Positions 46,461 through 58,372 of a stretch of 64,000 bases of DNA are shown here, one piece after another (the stretch's first letter is position 1; every line of letters starts with the position of its first letter). Both the position numbers and the translations under genes were made by a program. Below the pieces are notes generated by a model. That model was not told the DNA's origin and made no database searches. It saw nothing but the letters and a program-made list of their open reading frames with translations. The stretch comes from Caenorhabditis remanei (lineage: Eukaryota; Nematoda; Chromadorea; Rhabditida; Rhabditidae): assembly GCF_010183535.1 (NCBI RefSeq), contig NC_071332.1, positions 62,001 to 126,000 of the forward strand, given 5' to 3'.

Positions 46461-47024
46461 GGCCGAAGACCGAATCCTACCCAGAAACAAGTCTCGGGGC
46501 TTACCTCTCAATATGATTGATTCGCATCTATTCCACTCCACTCCACGCCTCGCCATCCATCCACATCGCTTCGATTGTCAACTTCCATCACATTTCCGAC
46601 CTCCTTTCTGTTTCCACGTTCGCCAATTCGTTTCGACTTTTGCACCTGAAAAAGGAACATTTCCTCAATAAAACGTATTATTCTGTAACTAAGAAGATTG
46701 TGCCGAAGTCACGCCAGTGCGGCTGGTCAAAAAGAAAAACAAAATTCGCCAAAAATCGATATTTTCAACAAAAAAATCAGTTAGAAATTTGATCTTTCGA
46801 AGGCGCACTTCAGAAGTTTCGCAATTCTCAAAGCACGATAATGTTGCCGCGAAAATTATGTTCGGTTCAAAACAGATCAAAAATAATCTAAATAACAGTC
46901 TTCAAATTTTTGATCTATCTTCTCGAAAGTGAAAACAATGTTGGCGGTAATATTATTTTGATGCAAGTTTCAAAAGCGGACGCGTTCCCCTTAATCATTA
47001 CCGCCCTCAGAACAGCGCCGAAAA

Positions 47025-47110
47025 GTGTGTGATTGGCGCAGTCGGGTAAGCTCCCGTCAAAAAAACTGTTTTGGGTGGCTTCGATTCCTTGCAAGTTTTT
47101 CTTTTTTTTT
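47025..47110 (+). ncRNA. tRNA-like Pol III module, plus strand
   Basis: A box TGGCGCAGTCGG at 47034-47045, B box GGCTTCGATTCC at 47077-47088, then T runs from about 47096. Stems do not pair as in a tRNA. It shares GCGCAGTCGGGTAAG with the module at 36050-36133, pointing to a tRNA-derived dispersed family. Confidence 0.5.
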
Positions 47111-47940
47111 GCATTATGGAAAATGGTTTTTTCCCGTTCTGGTGGATGAAATTGATTGAATTTGAAATGAAAATCGAGTGAATCTTTCGAATAATCATTT
47201 TCAGAGATCAGTCGGAAGAACCGTCCATAGTAGGGCAGACATGCTGGTGGACAATAAAAGATAATGAGAAAATACCGTACACCTGACCTAACGAGTCAAA
47301 TGAAAAGAAACAAGAAAACACGAGTCAATAGAGGTGCGAACAGCTGTTCGTTAAGGGATATTTAGTTTGGTTTTGCTGTTCGTTAGGGGATATTTATTTT
47401 TTTTGACACCTGAGAAGAAATGAAGTTCAGCAATATTGCTGAAATCAAATATTGCAATATTAAAAATACCTACTCGTTCATTGACCACAAGTTTTGGAGA
47501 GATCAGAAAATCTAATGAAACCTTAAAAAAGGAAAATTAAGAACAAAAAAAGCCTATGACACGAATGAGTCCTATATTTTTATACTGGAATTCATTCCTC
47601 TATTTTTCTTTGATTTCAAGATACATTTTCACCGGCGCAAGAAATAATCATTTGATCTACAAGAATATTTTTGTGTTCTCAGTAAGAAGTCACATGAGTC
47701 GTTATTTAGAAACCAGTTTCTTTCTCTAGCACTGATTTTCTCAAAATTAGATATCTTCGGTTTGGCGGTAAGTTTCTCTGAATATATGTAAGAATGAGCA
47801 AGAAGAAGTACATGAATCACGAATGATTCTCGATCTTTAGAACTTAACGAATCAAATGATCAACACGTGTCTCAAAGGTAATGTTTCAAAAATACAGGTT
47901 TTTAGGATTGGAACGAGCAAGAAGTCTTGTGGTTCCGATA

Positions 47941-47949
47941 GTATAAAAG
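47941..47949 (+). promoter_or_regulatory. TATA box of the TIL gene
   Basis: GTATAAAAGG lies about 50 bp upstream of the ATG at 47995, consistent with a short 5' leader and strong expression. Confidence 0.55.
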
Positions 47950-47994
47950 GATCTTGTCCAATCCTTTCTGTATCAGTTTTCTTCTCAATCTCTA

Positions 47995-48474
47995 ATGATG
48001 GTAAGTTAAAAAAATCAAACTTTTAATTAAACTCCTTGTGTTTTTCAGAAAATATTCATTGCCTTCTGCCTCATTGCCACCTGCATCGCCACCGATGGAG
48101 AACATGAGTGTCCGGCCAACGAAGTCTTCAAAACTTGTGGAACCGCCTGTGAATCAACCTGTGAAAACCCTAATGCATCCTCTGGACCATGCATAGAAGT
48201 CTGTATTTCAAATGTATGCCAATGTGCCCCTGGATTCGTAAGAAACTCCTCCGGAGCATGTGTTAAATATAGTCAATGCAGTGAACCAACACCAAAATGT
48301 GAGGAGAACGAGGAATTCAAAGAGTGTGGAACTCACTGTGAGCCAACCTGCAAGGAACCAAACCCAGCATGTATAATGATGTGTAAGGAAAATGTATGTC
48401 AGTGCAAGAAGGGATTCGTTCGTCACGAGAAGGCCTGCATCTTGCAAGTTCATTGCCCAAAACTTGGATTGTAA
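47995..48474 (+). CDS. Secreted protein with two TIL domains (143 aa)
   Basis: Exon 1 (47995-48000) encodes only Met-Met; exon 2 (48049-48474) the rest. The signal peptide is MMKIFIAFCLIATCIATDG. Two trypsin-inhibitor-like domains follow, each with the full ten Cys: the first from CPANEVFKTCGTACESTC to the Cys of KYSQC, the second from CEENEEFKECGTHCEPTC to the Cys of LQVHC. TIL domains commonly inhibit serine proteases, with the reactive site between the fifth and sixth Cys region; target unknown. TATA box upstream, AATAAA at 48495. The 3' end meets the collagen gene tail to tail, 62 bp between stop codons. Confidence 0.9.
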
Positions 48475-48536
48475 ACTGAATTTTTTGATACTTCAATAAA
48501 TTATTATGTCCAAAATCAAATTTATTCCCAAGAAAA

Positions 48537-49668
48537 TCAAGCAGACACTCGTATTTTTCTTGATCTCCTCCACTCAGTTGTTGTTCCACTTTCTACTGGT
48601 TTAATCTGGGATTTCGCAGTAGTTTTCGTACTGTAATTCGAGAACTCGTCATTTTTTCCTCTTCCCGGACATTTACAATATCCAGAATCCGGTCCAGGAC
48701 CACCAGTACCGCCAAGCTATAAACAGTTATTTTCAGTAATGTATCAATCAATCAATATCCACTTACTCTCCCAGGATGTCCGTCTACTCCGGGGCCCCCT
48801 GGTTGCCCTGCTCTTCCTTGAGGTCCTGGAGATCCTGGCTCTCCAGATATTGGATATCCTCCATCTGGCCCAGGAGGTCCAACTTTTCCAGGTTTTCCTG
48901 GCGACCCTGCGGGTCCAGGTGACCCAAAAGATCTTGTTCCAGGTCTTCCAGGTTGACCACTAGCTCCATCATGACCTCTCGCCCCATCCAATCCATTATC
49001 TCCCGGCATTCCTGGGTATCCTGGAGGACCTCTTCCACCAGGTATTCCATCTATCCCAGTTCCTCCAATGTCTCCAGGATGTCCCATTGGCCCAGGTCTC
49101 CCCGGTTCTCCTTGCGCACCCATTGGACATTGAATACACCCATTATATGGTAGTTTCATGGAAAGAGAAATACCAACTCCTCCAGGGCTTCCAGGGTGAC
49201 CAGATGATCCATCTTCACCTGGGTGTCCTGAATGTCCTGGACGACCTGGAGGTCCTGAAGGACAGGTAACTGGCACTGAAAGTTTTGAACAGAATTTTAT
49301 GTTTTCAATCAATAACTCACTTGACCCACCACCTTCTGGAACAGCATAACTATTCATCGGAGGTATCGTCACATATCGTGGTTGTCCGTAACTATTGCGA
49401 GACGGTAGCTTTATCCGATACACTGCGCGTTTGTCTCTTGTCGGGGAGGTAATCAGATTCCATGCGTCTTCGGAGTATTTCTACAAACAAAAGAATAAGG
49501 TTTCAGATAAATAGGACAAGTTAAAACCTGAAACGTTTGCAAATCTCTATAAGCGATATGCTCGAAATCACAAATTTCATCAAATAGCAATACGGCAGAG
49601 ATGAGAATAGCTAGAATGAAGATAAAAATTAGCACAATTGCGGAGAGAAGAATGTTTCTGTGCTTCAT
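48537..49668 (-). CDS. Nematode cuticle collagen (329 aa)
   Basis: Four exons: 49668-49528, 49480-49321, 49275-48767 and 48716-48537. The N-terminus has a membrane or signal-anchor helix ([20 protein letters not shown]). Next comes a furin-type processing site TSPTRDKR, then Cys clusters flanking interrupted Gly-X-Y blocks ([51 protein letters not shown]). A non-collagenous tail contains [11 protein letters not shown]. This is the cuticle-collagen plan: secretion by hypodermis, proprotein cleavage, disulphide linkage. The Gly-X-Y region is interrupted and Gly-rich in the second half. An upstream in-frame Met exists at 49722, but 49668 leaves the usual short cytosolic head. Confidence 0.93.
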
Positions 49669-50280
49669 TGTTTTTGATATTTTCAGAACACTTGCTTTGA
49701 TTTTTATATGAATCGATGACAATGGTAATTAGAGAAAAATGAAGACAAAAAAGATGGGGAAAAGCGAAAGTGGAATAAAGATTGATGGGAACAGAGGGGA
49801 CAGAATGGTTTTCCTTCCAATTTTATTTCATCGTTTGTTGTGAAAAACTCATAAGTAGATATTGAGAACATTTCTGGTCGGTATACAAGAGAAAAACGTA
49901 CCGAGTATGCAATATATTTAACGCCTTTTAATAGTTATGAGCAATCAAAATATGTCGATGTCTCCTATTAATAGCAATTCCAAAACGTTTCGTCAATGGA
50001 CTATTTAAGTAGAAAAAAAAAACAGTGTTGCAGGCACGTCTGAATTTCTCAAACCTCATTCTTATTACAAACTACACAACAGTAAATTATAGTATCTTAC
50101 TCAAAAACTATCTACAATGATGCAACGCCACAAACTCTAAATTTGACATGAACACAAAACAACTGTCTTCCTTCCAATTTCTCTAACTTCTCTCAACAAC
50201 AGTACACTCTTTATTTTCTTATCGCTAGTTGACGAAATGATTGGGTAAGACCTATATAAAGGAAAGATAGGAGACAGAAA
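49669..50280. promoter_or_regulatory. Divergent promoter region collagen / UGT
   Basis: The collagen (minus) and the UGT (plus) diverge from this 610-bp region. TATATAAAGG at about 50254 is a TATA box 27 bp upstream of the UGT ATG, implying either a very short leader or initiation at the downstream Met (50311). CTTATCG at about 50217 is a possible GATA site. Confidence 0.45.
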
Positions 50281-52416
50281 ATGAGCAGATTGCTTTTTTT
50301 ACAAAGATCAATGCGTGTTTTATTTCTATCTCTCGTACTGTTCGAGTTAACAGATGCTCATAACTTCTTATTGGTGTCTCCAGTATTTGGATACAGTCAT
50401 TTGAAATTTATGAGTAAAGTGGGAGACACGTTAGCTAATGCGGGTCATAATGTGGTAAGTGTTTTGTCTAGACATGGCGATTTTTACGTCATGGTTTATT
50501 CCAGACAATCCTTCAAATCTACAACTATGAACATTTCGGTAAAATTCGGATGACAAAGAACAAGAATATTGAAGTAACTTGTCCAGTGTTTTCAGAAACA
50601 AAAAATAATTTTAGCTTGTTGACTATCACGACGAAAGGAATGCAGAGATTAACGAGAACTCGGCGAGTGCTTTCAAGTTCATGTGGGACACGGAAATAAT
50701 TAATAATCCAATCACAGGAGCATTGGCTGTAAATTTTATTTATCTGTAGAGAAATTATTAAAATTGTAGTTTTTTCAGACATCATCAGTTTTGTTCAATG
50801 AGATGAAGGATATGTGTGAGAGTGAGTGGACCAAGAAAAGCAAAAATGTGGAATTTTTTTTTTCAGAAGTCCTCTTGGATAAAGAACTACACAAATGGAT
50901 TTTGTCAAAGAATTTCGATGGGATTATCTCTGAAACTTTTGACTTTTGTGGTCTATGTAAGTACTTAAAAGATTATGCGTGGAACATGAATCAGTCTTAC
51001 CTATCTTTCCTTGTTTTCCAGTCCTTGGTGATCATCTAAAATTGAACATCATTCCTATGCATTCATCAACAATCAGTATTCCATCGTTTTACGCAATTGG
51101 AGAACCTTCTCTTCTCAATTTCATGCCATGTGAGTTTTGATTAACTAGATTTTGATCATTTCCATCAGAAAAATAAACAACACATGCTCGTTGTCTTATC
51201 ATCACGTTCCAGCCATGAGAACAAAGTTTGGAAAGGAGCAAACAGTTACCGATCGTGTTGGAGACATCATTGCCCTACCATGTCTCGAAATGGCATTCTC
51301 AAAACTTTTCGACAAGCAGTACAACCAGGCAACAAATCTACTCAAAGGAGACGTTAGGCACTGGAAGGAGATTCTGCAAACCGCCACGTTTTACTTTTCA
51401 AATGGAAATGACTATATATCTTTCCCTACTCCGTTCGTTCCGAAACATATTCGAATTGGAGGATTTACAATTGACCCGCCAAAAAATTTAAAGCTTGATG
51501 ATGATTATGAAAAAATTCTCGGGCTTCGGAAGTCAACGGTGCTGATTTCTTTTGGAACAGTTATTCAGTCAGCTGATATGCCGGATAGCTTCAAGTGAGT
51601 GAACTGTTAGGGTTGGTTGTAGAGAATCCACATAATTAGAAAAAGAAATTTTTATGGCTTATTCGCTGAAATCATGGAGATTCTGAATATGTTTTCAAAT
51701 TTTGATAATGAACAGAATGAATTGAGATTTCAGAGATGGAATCATTAAAATGTTCCACAACCTACCAGATATTACTTTCATCTGGAAGTATGAGGTAGAT
51801 GATGAGAGCCTCAGCAAACGACTCTCCAAGAATGCGATTCTGAGAAAATGGGTTCCACAACCAGCGCTTCTTGGTAAATCATTATTTTTCCGACTCTGTC
51901 CCATTTGCCTATTTTTCAGCTGACCAACGGTTAAAACTCTTCATCACTCATGGCGGACTTGGAAGCACTTTGGAAGTTGCGTACTCTGGAAAACCGGCTC
52001 TCATGATTCCTGTCTTTGGTGATCAGCTGCTGAATGCAAAGATGCTTAGCCGACATGGTGGAGCTCAGGTCTATGATAAATATGATTTGGCTGATGGAGA
52101 GAAGTTGACTGAAGCTGTTCGAGAATTTATAGAAAATGATGATTTCAACAAGAACTCTAACCTCATTGCGGATCTTCTCAAGAATCAACCAATTGATCCG
52201 AAGGCAAATCTTCTGAGACACGTGGAGTTCAGTGCGAAGTTCGGGAGGATCAGCGCTCTAGAACCGTATAACGTCCATTATAATTTCATACAGTACTACA
52301 TGTTGGATGCTTATGCAGTTCTTGTTCTGATTGTTCTAGTTATTGTATATTTTGTGCAATTTATGGTTAGGTTTATTTATGGACAGGTATTTAGATCCAA
52401 GTCAAAGAAAGATTAG
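50281..52416 (+). CDS. UDP-glycosyltransferase, tandem copy 1 (538 aa)
   Basis: Nine exons: 50281-50454, 50505-50573, 50615-50728, 50779-50821, 50867-50956, 51022-51129, 51213-51594, 51734-51873 and 51920-52416; total length is a multiple of three. The signal peptide precedes HNFLLVSPVFGYSHLKFM, where the His after Ser is the expected catalytic base. The sugar-donor domain has LRKWVPQPALL, LFITHGGLGSTLEVAYSGKP and PVFGDQLLNAKMLSRHGGA. A C-terminal membrane helix ends in a lysine tail (SKSKKD) fitting ER retrieval. Exon structure matches the next gene almost exon for exon, so the two arose by tandem duplication. The TATA position suggests the Met at 50311 may be used. AATAAA at about 52423. 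Confidence 0.93.
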
Positions 52417-53085
52417 ATGTTGAATAAAGTGATCAGGCAACCGTAAACCATTTCTTTAAACTCAGCAAAAAACAATCATTGAACGTTTGCAGCAGCCTCA
52501 CTTTTCTTGGTAAATTCATCGATTGTGAATGATGACACATAGAGCTTAACGCTTGCTTATAAAAATTTTCAATATGAGAAGTTCAAATATTATACTTAAG
52601 ATGTTAGCCAAAGTTGGAACATGGATCGGAACCTAGAAACTTTATGAGAAGTATATAGCTTTAAAGCTTTAAAAATTTTCGTCAGAAAAATTCCTTTTTT
52701 CCAATTTTCAAACTAGCTTTCGTCGTCTACAATGAAAACACCAAACTTATCTGCAGACATCAGTTTCCATGACCATTGACTAGACTCTACTCAAGAAACT
52801 ACATAATGGTCAGCATCCTGAATAACGGACAGACAACTGACTAACCTCCCGGCAACATTTATTCAAAAACTATTTTATTTCGTCGCTGTCTATTTCAATC
52901 TACTCTCGAGTAGTACAAACCGTTTCCTCCCTCCTACTATTTGTGTTTTCTGCCGTGCTTTCTGCCTCTTTTTCTCTCAATTCTCTTCTATTTCTCCAGT
53001 TTCTCATCTATCAAGTTCAAAGAACCTAACACTCATTTTCTATTTAACCAGCCGACCAACAAACTGTTTGCCGTAGATATTCTCA
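52417..53085. other. Intergenic between tandem UGT genes
   Basis: 670 bp with the first gene's polyadenylation signal at the left and CT-rich DNA (TTTCCTCCCTCCTACTATTT) at 52920-53030 upstream of the second gene. No clear TATA and no other feature. Confidence 0.45.
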
Positions 53086-55580
53086 ATGCGTCTATTCCTG
53101 TTTTTCTCTACCCTTTTTGCTCTCTATTTGAATGTCTTGGCACATAATTATCTCGTGGTATCCCCAGTTTTTGGGTACAGTCATATCAAGTTTATGAACA
53201 AAGTGGCTGATACGCTCGCCGACGCAGGACATAATGTGGTACGGAGAAGAGAAGGAGAAAGCTAATGAATTAATTGGAGACTTTAATTTCAGACACTATT
53301 GCAACCTTATACATATGAACATTGGGGAACGATTAGGTTGGCAAAGAATAAGAATATTGAGGTAAGTTACGCTAGTCAAAATCATTTCGTTTTAAAACAA
53401 CTAATCTAATTTTTACGCGTTACAAATCGACATACTTTTTTGGTTTTCTGAAAAACCTGTTTTCAGATAGTGGACTACCACAACAAAGACGCTCCAAACC
53501 ATGAACAATCCGCCAGTGTGTTTGCATTTTTTTGGGATAGTGAAGTTGTAAATAACCCAATTACAGGAGCCATCGCGGTAAGTCTGATCCAGCATTCGTG
53601 AGCCAGGTTTTTTTATTTTTCATTTTCCAGCCAATGTTCATACTCTACAACGAATTCAAACCAATGTGTGATAGTGAGTTTCTTTGGAAATTTGATAAGA
53701 AAAAAATAGTATAGTGATGAATTTCTATCATGATGTAAACTAGTTGCGAAATGTGAATGGCGTAAGTAATTGAACAAAAGTCAGACACTTTGCATCATCG
53801 AACAGTAACAAAAATACAAGAGTCTAGTCTTTAGAAAAAATGAAAAGAGACACTAAAAGAGTTTTTCCAGAGATCCTTACGGATAAAGAACTTCACAAGT
53901 GGATTCTTTCAAAAAAATTCGATGGATATGTGGCGGAGGCATTTGATTTCTGTTCACTGTGTAAGTCTTTTTCATTCAAACAAAGGTGGATTTGGAAAAC
54001 AAAACAAATCGCTCTGGGAAGAAAGTTCAGAACTTGGAAAAGCCAAGAAAACTTCACCGCAAGTCTCCAAGCCAGAGAAGTCACCTTGGCGTAAACAACG
54101 GTGCCCCAATCATTAAAATTCCTGAGTCTAGACTGTTGCTTTTAGAAGCTGTGTCGTATGCAGCAAGCAAAAACTCTTTCTTATTTGCAGTTCTTGGTGA
54201 CCATCTGAAACTAAACCTTCTCCCAATGTTCTCCACTATCAAGAATGTGCCGGGATCTCATGCAATCGGGGAACCATCTCTTCTCAACTACTCGCCTTGT
54301 AAGTTTCTTTTTTCCTCGGTCCGCTCCTAGTTCTAATTTTCAGCTCTTCACACAAACTATGGCCCAGAGCAAACCGTTTTTGATCGTATCCAAGATATCA
54401 CTGCATTCACTTCCTTCCATTATGCATTCTCAAATCTCTACGAACGACAGTACAACCTAGCCTATTCACTTCTTGATGGAGACGTCAGACCATGGAGAGA
54501 AATTCTTCAGACTGCCACATTCTTCTTCTACAATAATAATCCTTACATTGGATTTCCAATGCCAACACTCCCGAAGTCTGTAGAAATCGGAGGGTTCACT
54601 ATTGATCCCCCAAAGAATGTGAAACTGGATGAAGATTTTGATAAGATTCTGAATCTTAGAAAATCGACGGTGCTGATTTCATTTGGAACGGTAGTACAGT
54701 CAGCGGATATGCCGGATAGATTCAAGTAAGGGGTCTGGGAAATTTTAAATGACAACAAGTTATTTTTATAGGGATGGTCTTGTTAAAATGTTTACAAACT
54801 TACCTGAAACCACATTTATTTTCAAGTATGAGGTTGAAGATGAAGCGTTTTCGAAACGACTCTCTGAAAATGTGATTCTCAAAAAATGGGTGCCACAACC
54901 AGCTCTTCTAGGTAACAGAATCTCAAACAGCTCACATATTAAACTTGTTATTTTCAGCCGACCCACGTCTGAAGGTGTTCATTACTCATGGTGGATTGGG
55001 AAGTACTCTGGAAGTTGCATACGCTGGGAAGCCATCTGTTATGGTACATGCCTAATACTGAAACTTTCAAAATGAAAAAAAAAGGTTTTTTTCAGATCCC
55101 AATATTCGGAGACCAAATGCTCAATGCCAAAATGTTGAGCCGTCACGGAGGAGCAGTATCCTACGATAAATACGAGTTGGGTGACTCGGAGAAGCTTACG
55201 AAGACAGTTCAAGAAGTTATATCAAATCCCAAATATAACGAGAACGCGTTGCTTCTGGCGGATATTTTGCACAACCAACCTATTGAGCCTAAAGAGAATT
55301 TGTTGAAGCATGCGGAGTTTGCAGCAAGGTAAGATAGCAAATAGATGACACCGTGCCAGTATCAACTTGAGTTGCTACGCATTATAAGTTCCTCGTTTCC
55401 AGATTTGGTAGAGTCCACGCTTTGGAACCCTACAATGTCCACTACAACTTCATCAAATACTACATGCTGGATGCATACACAATTTTAATTTTTTGTCTTT
55501 TTGTTTTCCTATATCTCATTCATCTAGGTGCTAAGTTTATCTACAGACGACTTTGTAGATCGAAATCAAAAACTGATTGA
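53086..55580 (+). CDS. UDP-glycosyltransferase, tandem copy 2 (530 aa)
   Basis: Eleven exons: 53086-53238, 53293-53361, 53467-53577, 53631-53673, 53871-53960, 54191-54298, 54344-54725, 54772-54911, 54958-55043, 55096-55328 and 55403-55580. Signal peptide MRLFLFFSTLFALYLNVLA, then HNYLVVSPVFGYSHIKFM with the catalytic His. The donor domain has LKKWVPQPALL, VFITHGGLGSTLEVAYAGKP and PIFGDQMLNAKMLSRHGGA. The C-terminal membrane helix is followed by a lysine tail (SKSKTD). Compared with the upstream paralogue, two extra introns split the last exon (after GKPSVM and within AARFGRV). Stop codons of this gene and the convergent FkbM-like gene are 49 bp apart. Confidence 0.93.
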
Positions 55581-55629
55581 TTTTATTATATTAGAAAAAA
55601 GTATGTAACCATGATATTAACCACTTGCT

Positions 55630-57073
55630 TCACTCAAGATACTTTCTTGTACACTGCGGATCTCTGTAGTTGATAAAGAATGCTCTTGCTCCGCCAGTTT
55701 TCGTAGTTGTTGGTCTCATAAACACAAAATCTGAGTTGGTCTCCATTGACTTGATCATTTCAATCCATTGATTTCCATGTCCTTTCGGTACTTCTATTGT
55801 CATTTGACAAATGGTAATGTTGTGTTTGGCAAGCCATCCGTCTCGCTCGATATAGTCCCAGAAGGAGAACTTTCCATAATATGGATTTATCCAGAGGGCG
55901 TCAATTTTCTGTTAAAAAAATAAGATATGAAATAGAACGTACCAAAAAATAGAGATATTGAAATTTAAGACCATGGAAATTATGATTTAATTTTAGTTTC
56001 AAAACAGACACAGTCTAATCAAGATGAGAACAGCTCAGCAAAGCCCGCACACACTCTCATCTGAGAGACTCAAATGTCAAATTTGTCCCAAGGTAGTGAA
56101 CATCCTCAGCATGCAAGAATGGCAAACCCCACGGCCGCCCTGATTTCCTCATAAATACTCACCGTTAACTTTAGCTCAGTCATGTATTCTTCAAAACTTT
56201 TCAGAGGCATTGTCTTATTTTGTAAGACTCCTGAAACAACATCCTTTCTAACTTCAGATTTTTCTCAAACAGACTCACCATCTTCTATCACTTCCAACTC
56301 CATGCTATCCCCACCTGGACCCAATGCAAAGTTTTGAAAGTTTTCATAAACCGTACTATTTTCTATTAAACCACTTGCTCCGTACATTTTCAGATTTGGA
56401 ATACTTTTCTTCACCCATTCATCGCCATTTGTGTCTTTTGCTACACCGAGGGTTAGTAATGTGTTGTTTTCTTTCTGAAATTCGTGAAGACTTCCGAATT
56501 GCTTCAACACTTTTAAGAAGACTCACGCATTTTGGAAGAACAATCCAGCTGTTCAAAGCAAACTCTCTCACTTCAATATCTCTTATTGCTTCCTCGTCAT
56601 CACATACTGATAGAACTGTGCTGAAATTGAACAGAAGACCCACTGGGTTTCCAAAAAATCGAGTAATCAGTGGGAATACACATTTTGAGAAACTTCTTTG
56701 AACTGTTTTCAAATTTAGTTTTGCATTTTTAATCTCCTTGGTTAAATTGCATGGTAAAAGAGAGTTGTAGTCATAGGGTGGGTGAGGGTTCTGGAAACTT
56801 TTATGAGTATTTCTGAGACAACAGTCTATCCGCTCTACTGGATCAACAAACCTTCACTGGGTCCTCATCCTGTACAGCAACCACCACAACATCATTCATT
56901 TTTGGCGCCGTCTTTTCAGAGTTGTATTGAATAAAATGAATCATCATAAATGTTATAGCAAACAGAGAGATCACATAAAATACAGAGAGGCATAGTAGAT
57001 TACTTGATTCTGAAATTTTGACAGTTGAAGATAAATAGCAACTACTATACTCACTCAGGTAACTTCGATCCAT
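55630..57073 (-). CDS. FkbM-like type II membrane protein A (327 aa)
   Basis: Six exons: 57073-57055, 57009-56852, 56790-56527, 56474-56279, 56230-56163 and 55908-55630, total in frame. After a short head there is one membrane helix (LLCLSVFYVISLFAITFMMI), then a lumenal domain with NSWIVLPKC, NNTLLTLGVAKD, KIDALWINPYYGKFSFWDYI, ITICQMTIEV and a C-terminal DPQCTRKYLE. This pattern is that of the nematode proteins annotated with the FkbM methyltransferase domain (Methyltransf_21). The acidic residues that bind S-adenosylmethionine in true FkbM enzymes are not obvious here, so activity is unsure. Two paralogues follow on the same strand. Confidence 0.75.
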
Positions 57074-58372
57074 TCCGTTAGTCTAGATGCAGCATCAAAT
57101 GGGGAAATCCTTTCTTGGTGGAAGATGAGATCTTTTCATTAGGTTTTTGAAAGTGTTCTTTGTAAAAAAGGTCGCTCCGATCGGATAGTGTAAAACGGAT
57201 GAAAGTGTTGTCTGCTGCTGTAGAGAAGTGGTGATGTGGATTTGATGACGCTGGATTTTTTTTTGTAAAAAAAGAGAAGATGTTTGAGATTACGGAAGGA
57301 ACAGAATATAGCATAAGTTGATGGGAGGCTGGAAATTTTTCTTTAGTGATTTTTTGAGATGAGTCTGTGAGAAAGTTGTTACACTTGGGGATTAACTTTC
57401 AGAAGGTCTTATGATATCACATCCGCACATCTGGCAGATTTTCAGTCAAACATTACAACAATACAAAGATGGAAAACGTATTTACTAGGGATTACTAGGG
57501 GTTTGGGATTTGATTCTGCTAGGTCTTATCCAAAGTCAGTTCCGTTTTTTGAGATTTTTGTACAAGTTTCGAACGTTTTTCCGATCTAGCTCACACTATG
57601 AGTAAAACTAAATTCAGCTAGATTCGTGAATACCGTTAGAGCGAGAATAAAAGCCGGAAAAATAATAGCAAATTAAACTTTAAAAATTATCTGAAAACTA
57701 CAACACACTCAGTTTGAGCGGTATTGTCAAAAAAACGAACAGAGCAGAAATGGCTAACAAGGGAAGTCTTTGGAGACACCACTTTCAAACGACCTATAAA
57801 TTTGGTCATAGGTACTTTCGACTACGGGGAGTCCATTTCTGCAGTCAAAACCTGCTAAATATCTCTACGAGCCGAGTTATGAGCTCTCAAACTTTTCATA
57901 TGGTTAAGCCTGTTCACATGGAATTCCAAATCAGTGGTATATACACCACCGCGCGGTTCCGTTTTCGTTTTCCAGCGGTTTACCTGTGCTCGTACATTGC
58001 AAAAATGAGAGTATCTTGCGTATAATTCATGTCAATTTGGAATTTCACATGAAAATGCTTATGCACATAAAAAGTTTGAGAGCTCATAACTCGGCTCGTA
58101 GAGATATTTAGCAGGTTTTGACTGCAGAAATGGACTCCCCGCGGTCGAAAATACCTATAACAAAAATTGTAGATCGTTTGAAAGTGGTGTCTCCAAAGAC
58201 TCCCCTTGTAAGAAGGACGCTAAAAAAAGACGCAATGAGACTTTCCCAACCGGAACGGTACTCCGTATCCATTTTAAAGTTTACAAACCCAGTGTGCAAT
58301 CGAAACACTTTATTCAGATCATTTCACTGGTATGTACACATAACTCAAAAAAAAACGACACTAATACCACCC
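57074..58372. other. Intergenic between FkbM-like genes A and B
   Basis: 1.3 kb dominated by a long inverted repeat at 57757-58210. The remainder is AT-rich, with the promoter of gene A at the left end. No gene is supported; the open frames here are products of the repeat. Confidence 0.5.
57757..58210. mobile_element. Long inverted-repeat element, family 3
   Basis: Two arms of about 150 bp are near-perfect reverse complements. Left: AAGGGAAGTCTTTGGAGACA, CACTTTCAAACGACC, GGGGAGTCCATTTCTGCAGT, GAGCCGAGTTATGAGCTCTC. Right: GAGAGCTCATAACTCGGCTC, CTGCAGAAATGGACTCCCC, GTGGTGTCTCCAAAGACTCC. The spacer is about 160 bp. No transposase. It is related to the element at 25997-26250 through the arms and the CTCATAACTC word. 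Confidence 0.88.

Larger units (their letters stand above)
45468..47994. other. Intergenic M1 homologue / TIL gene
   Basis: 2.5 kb without a supported gene. It contains the repeat CATTTTATTTTCATTTCC at 45745, a short-phrase repeat TTGTACCCTTGGAGT at 46318-46460, and a tRNA-like module at 47025-47110. The promoter of the TIL gene is at the right end. The open frames at 46517-46932 cover low-information AT-rich DNA. Confidence 0.5.
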
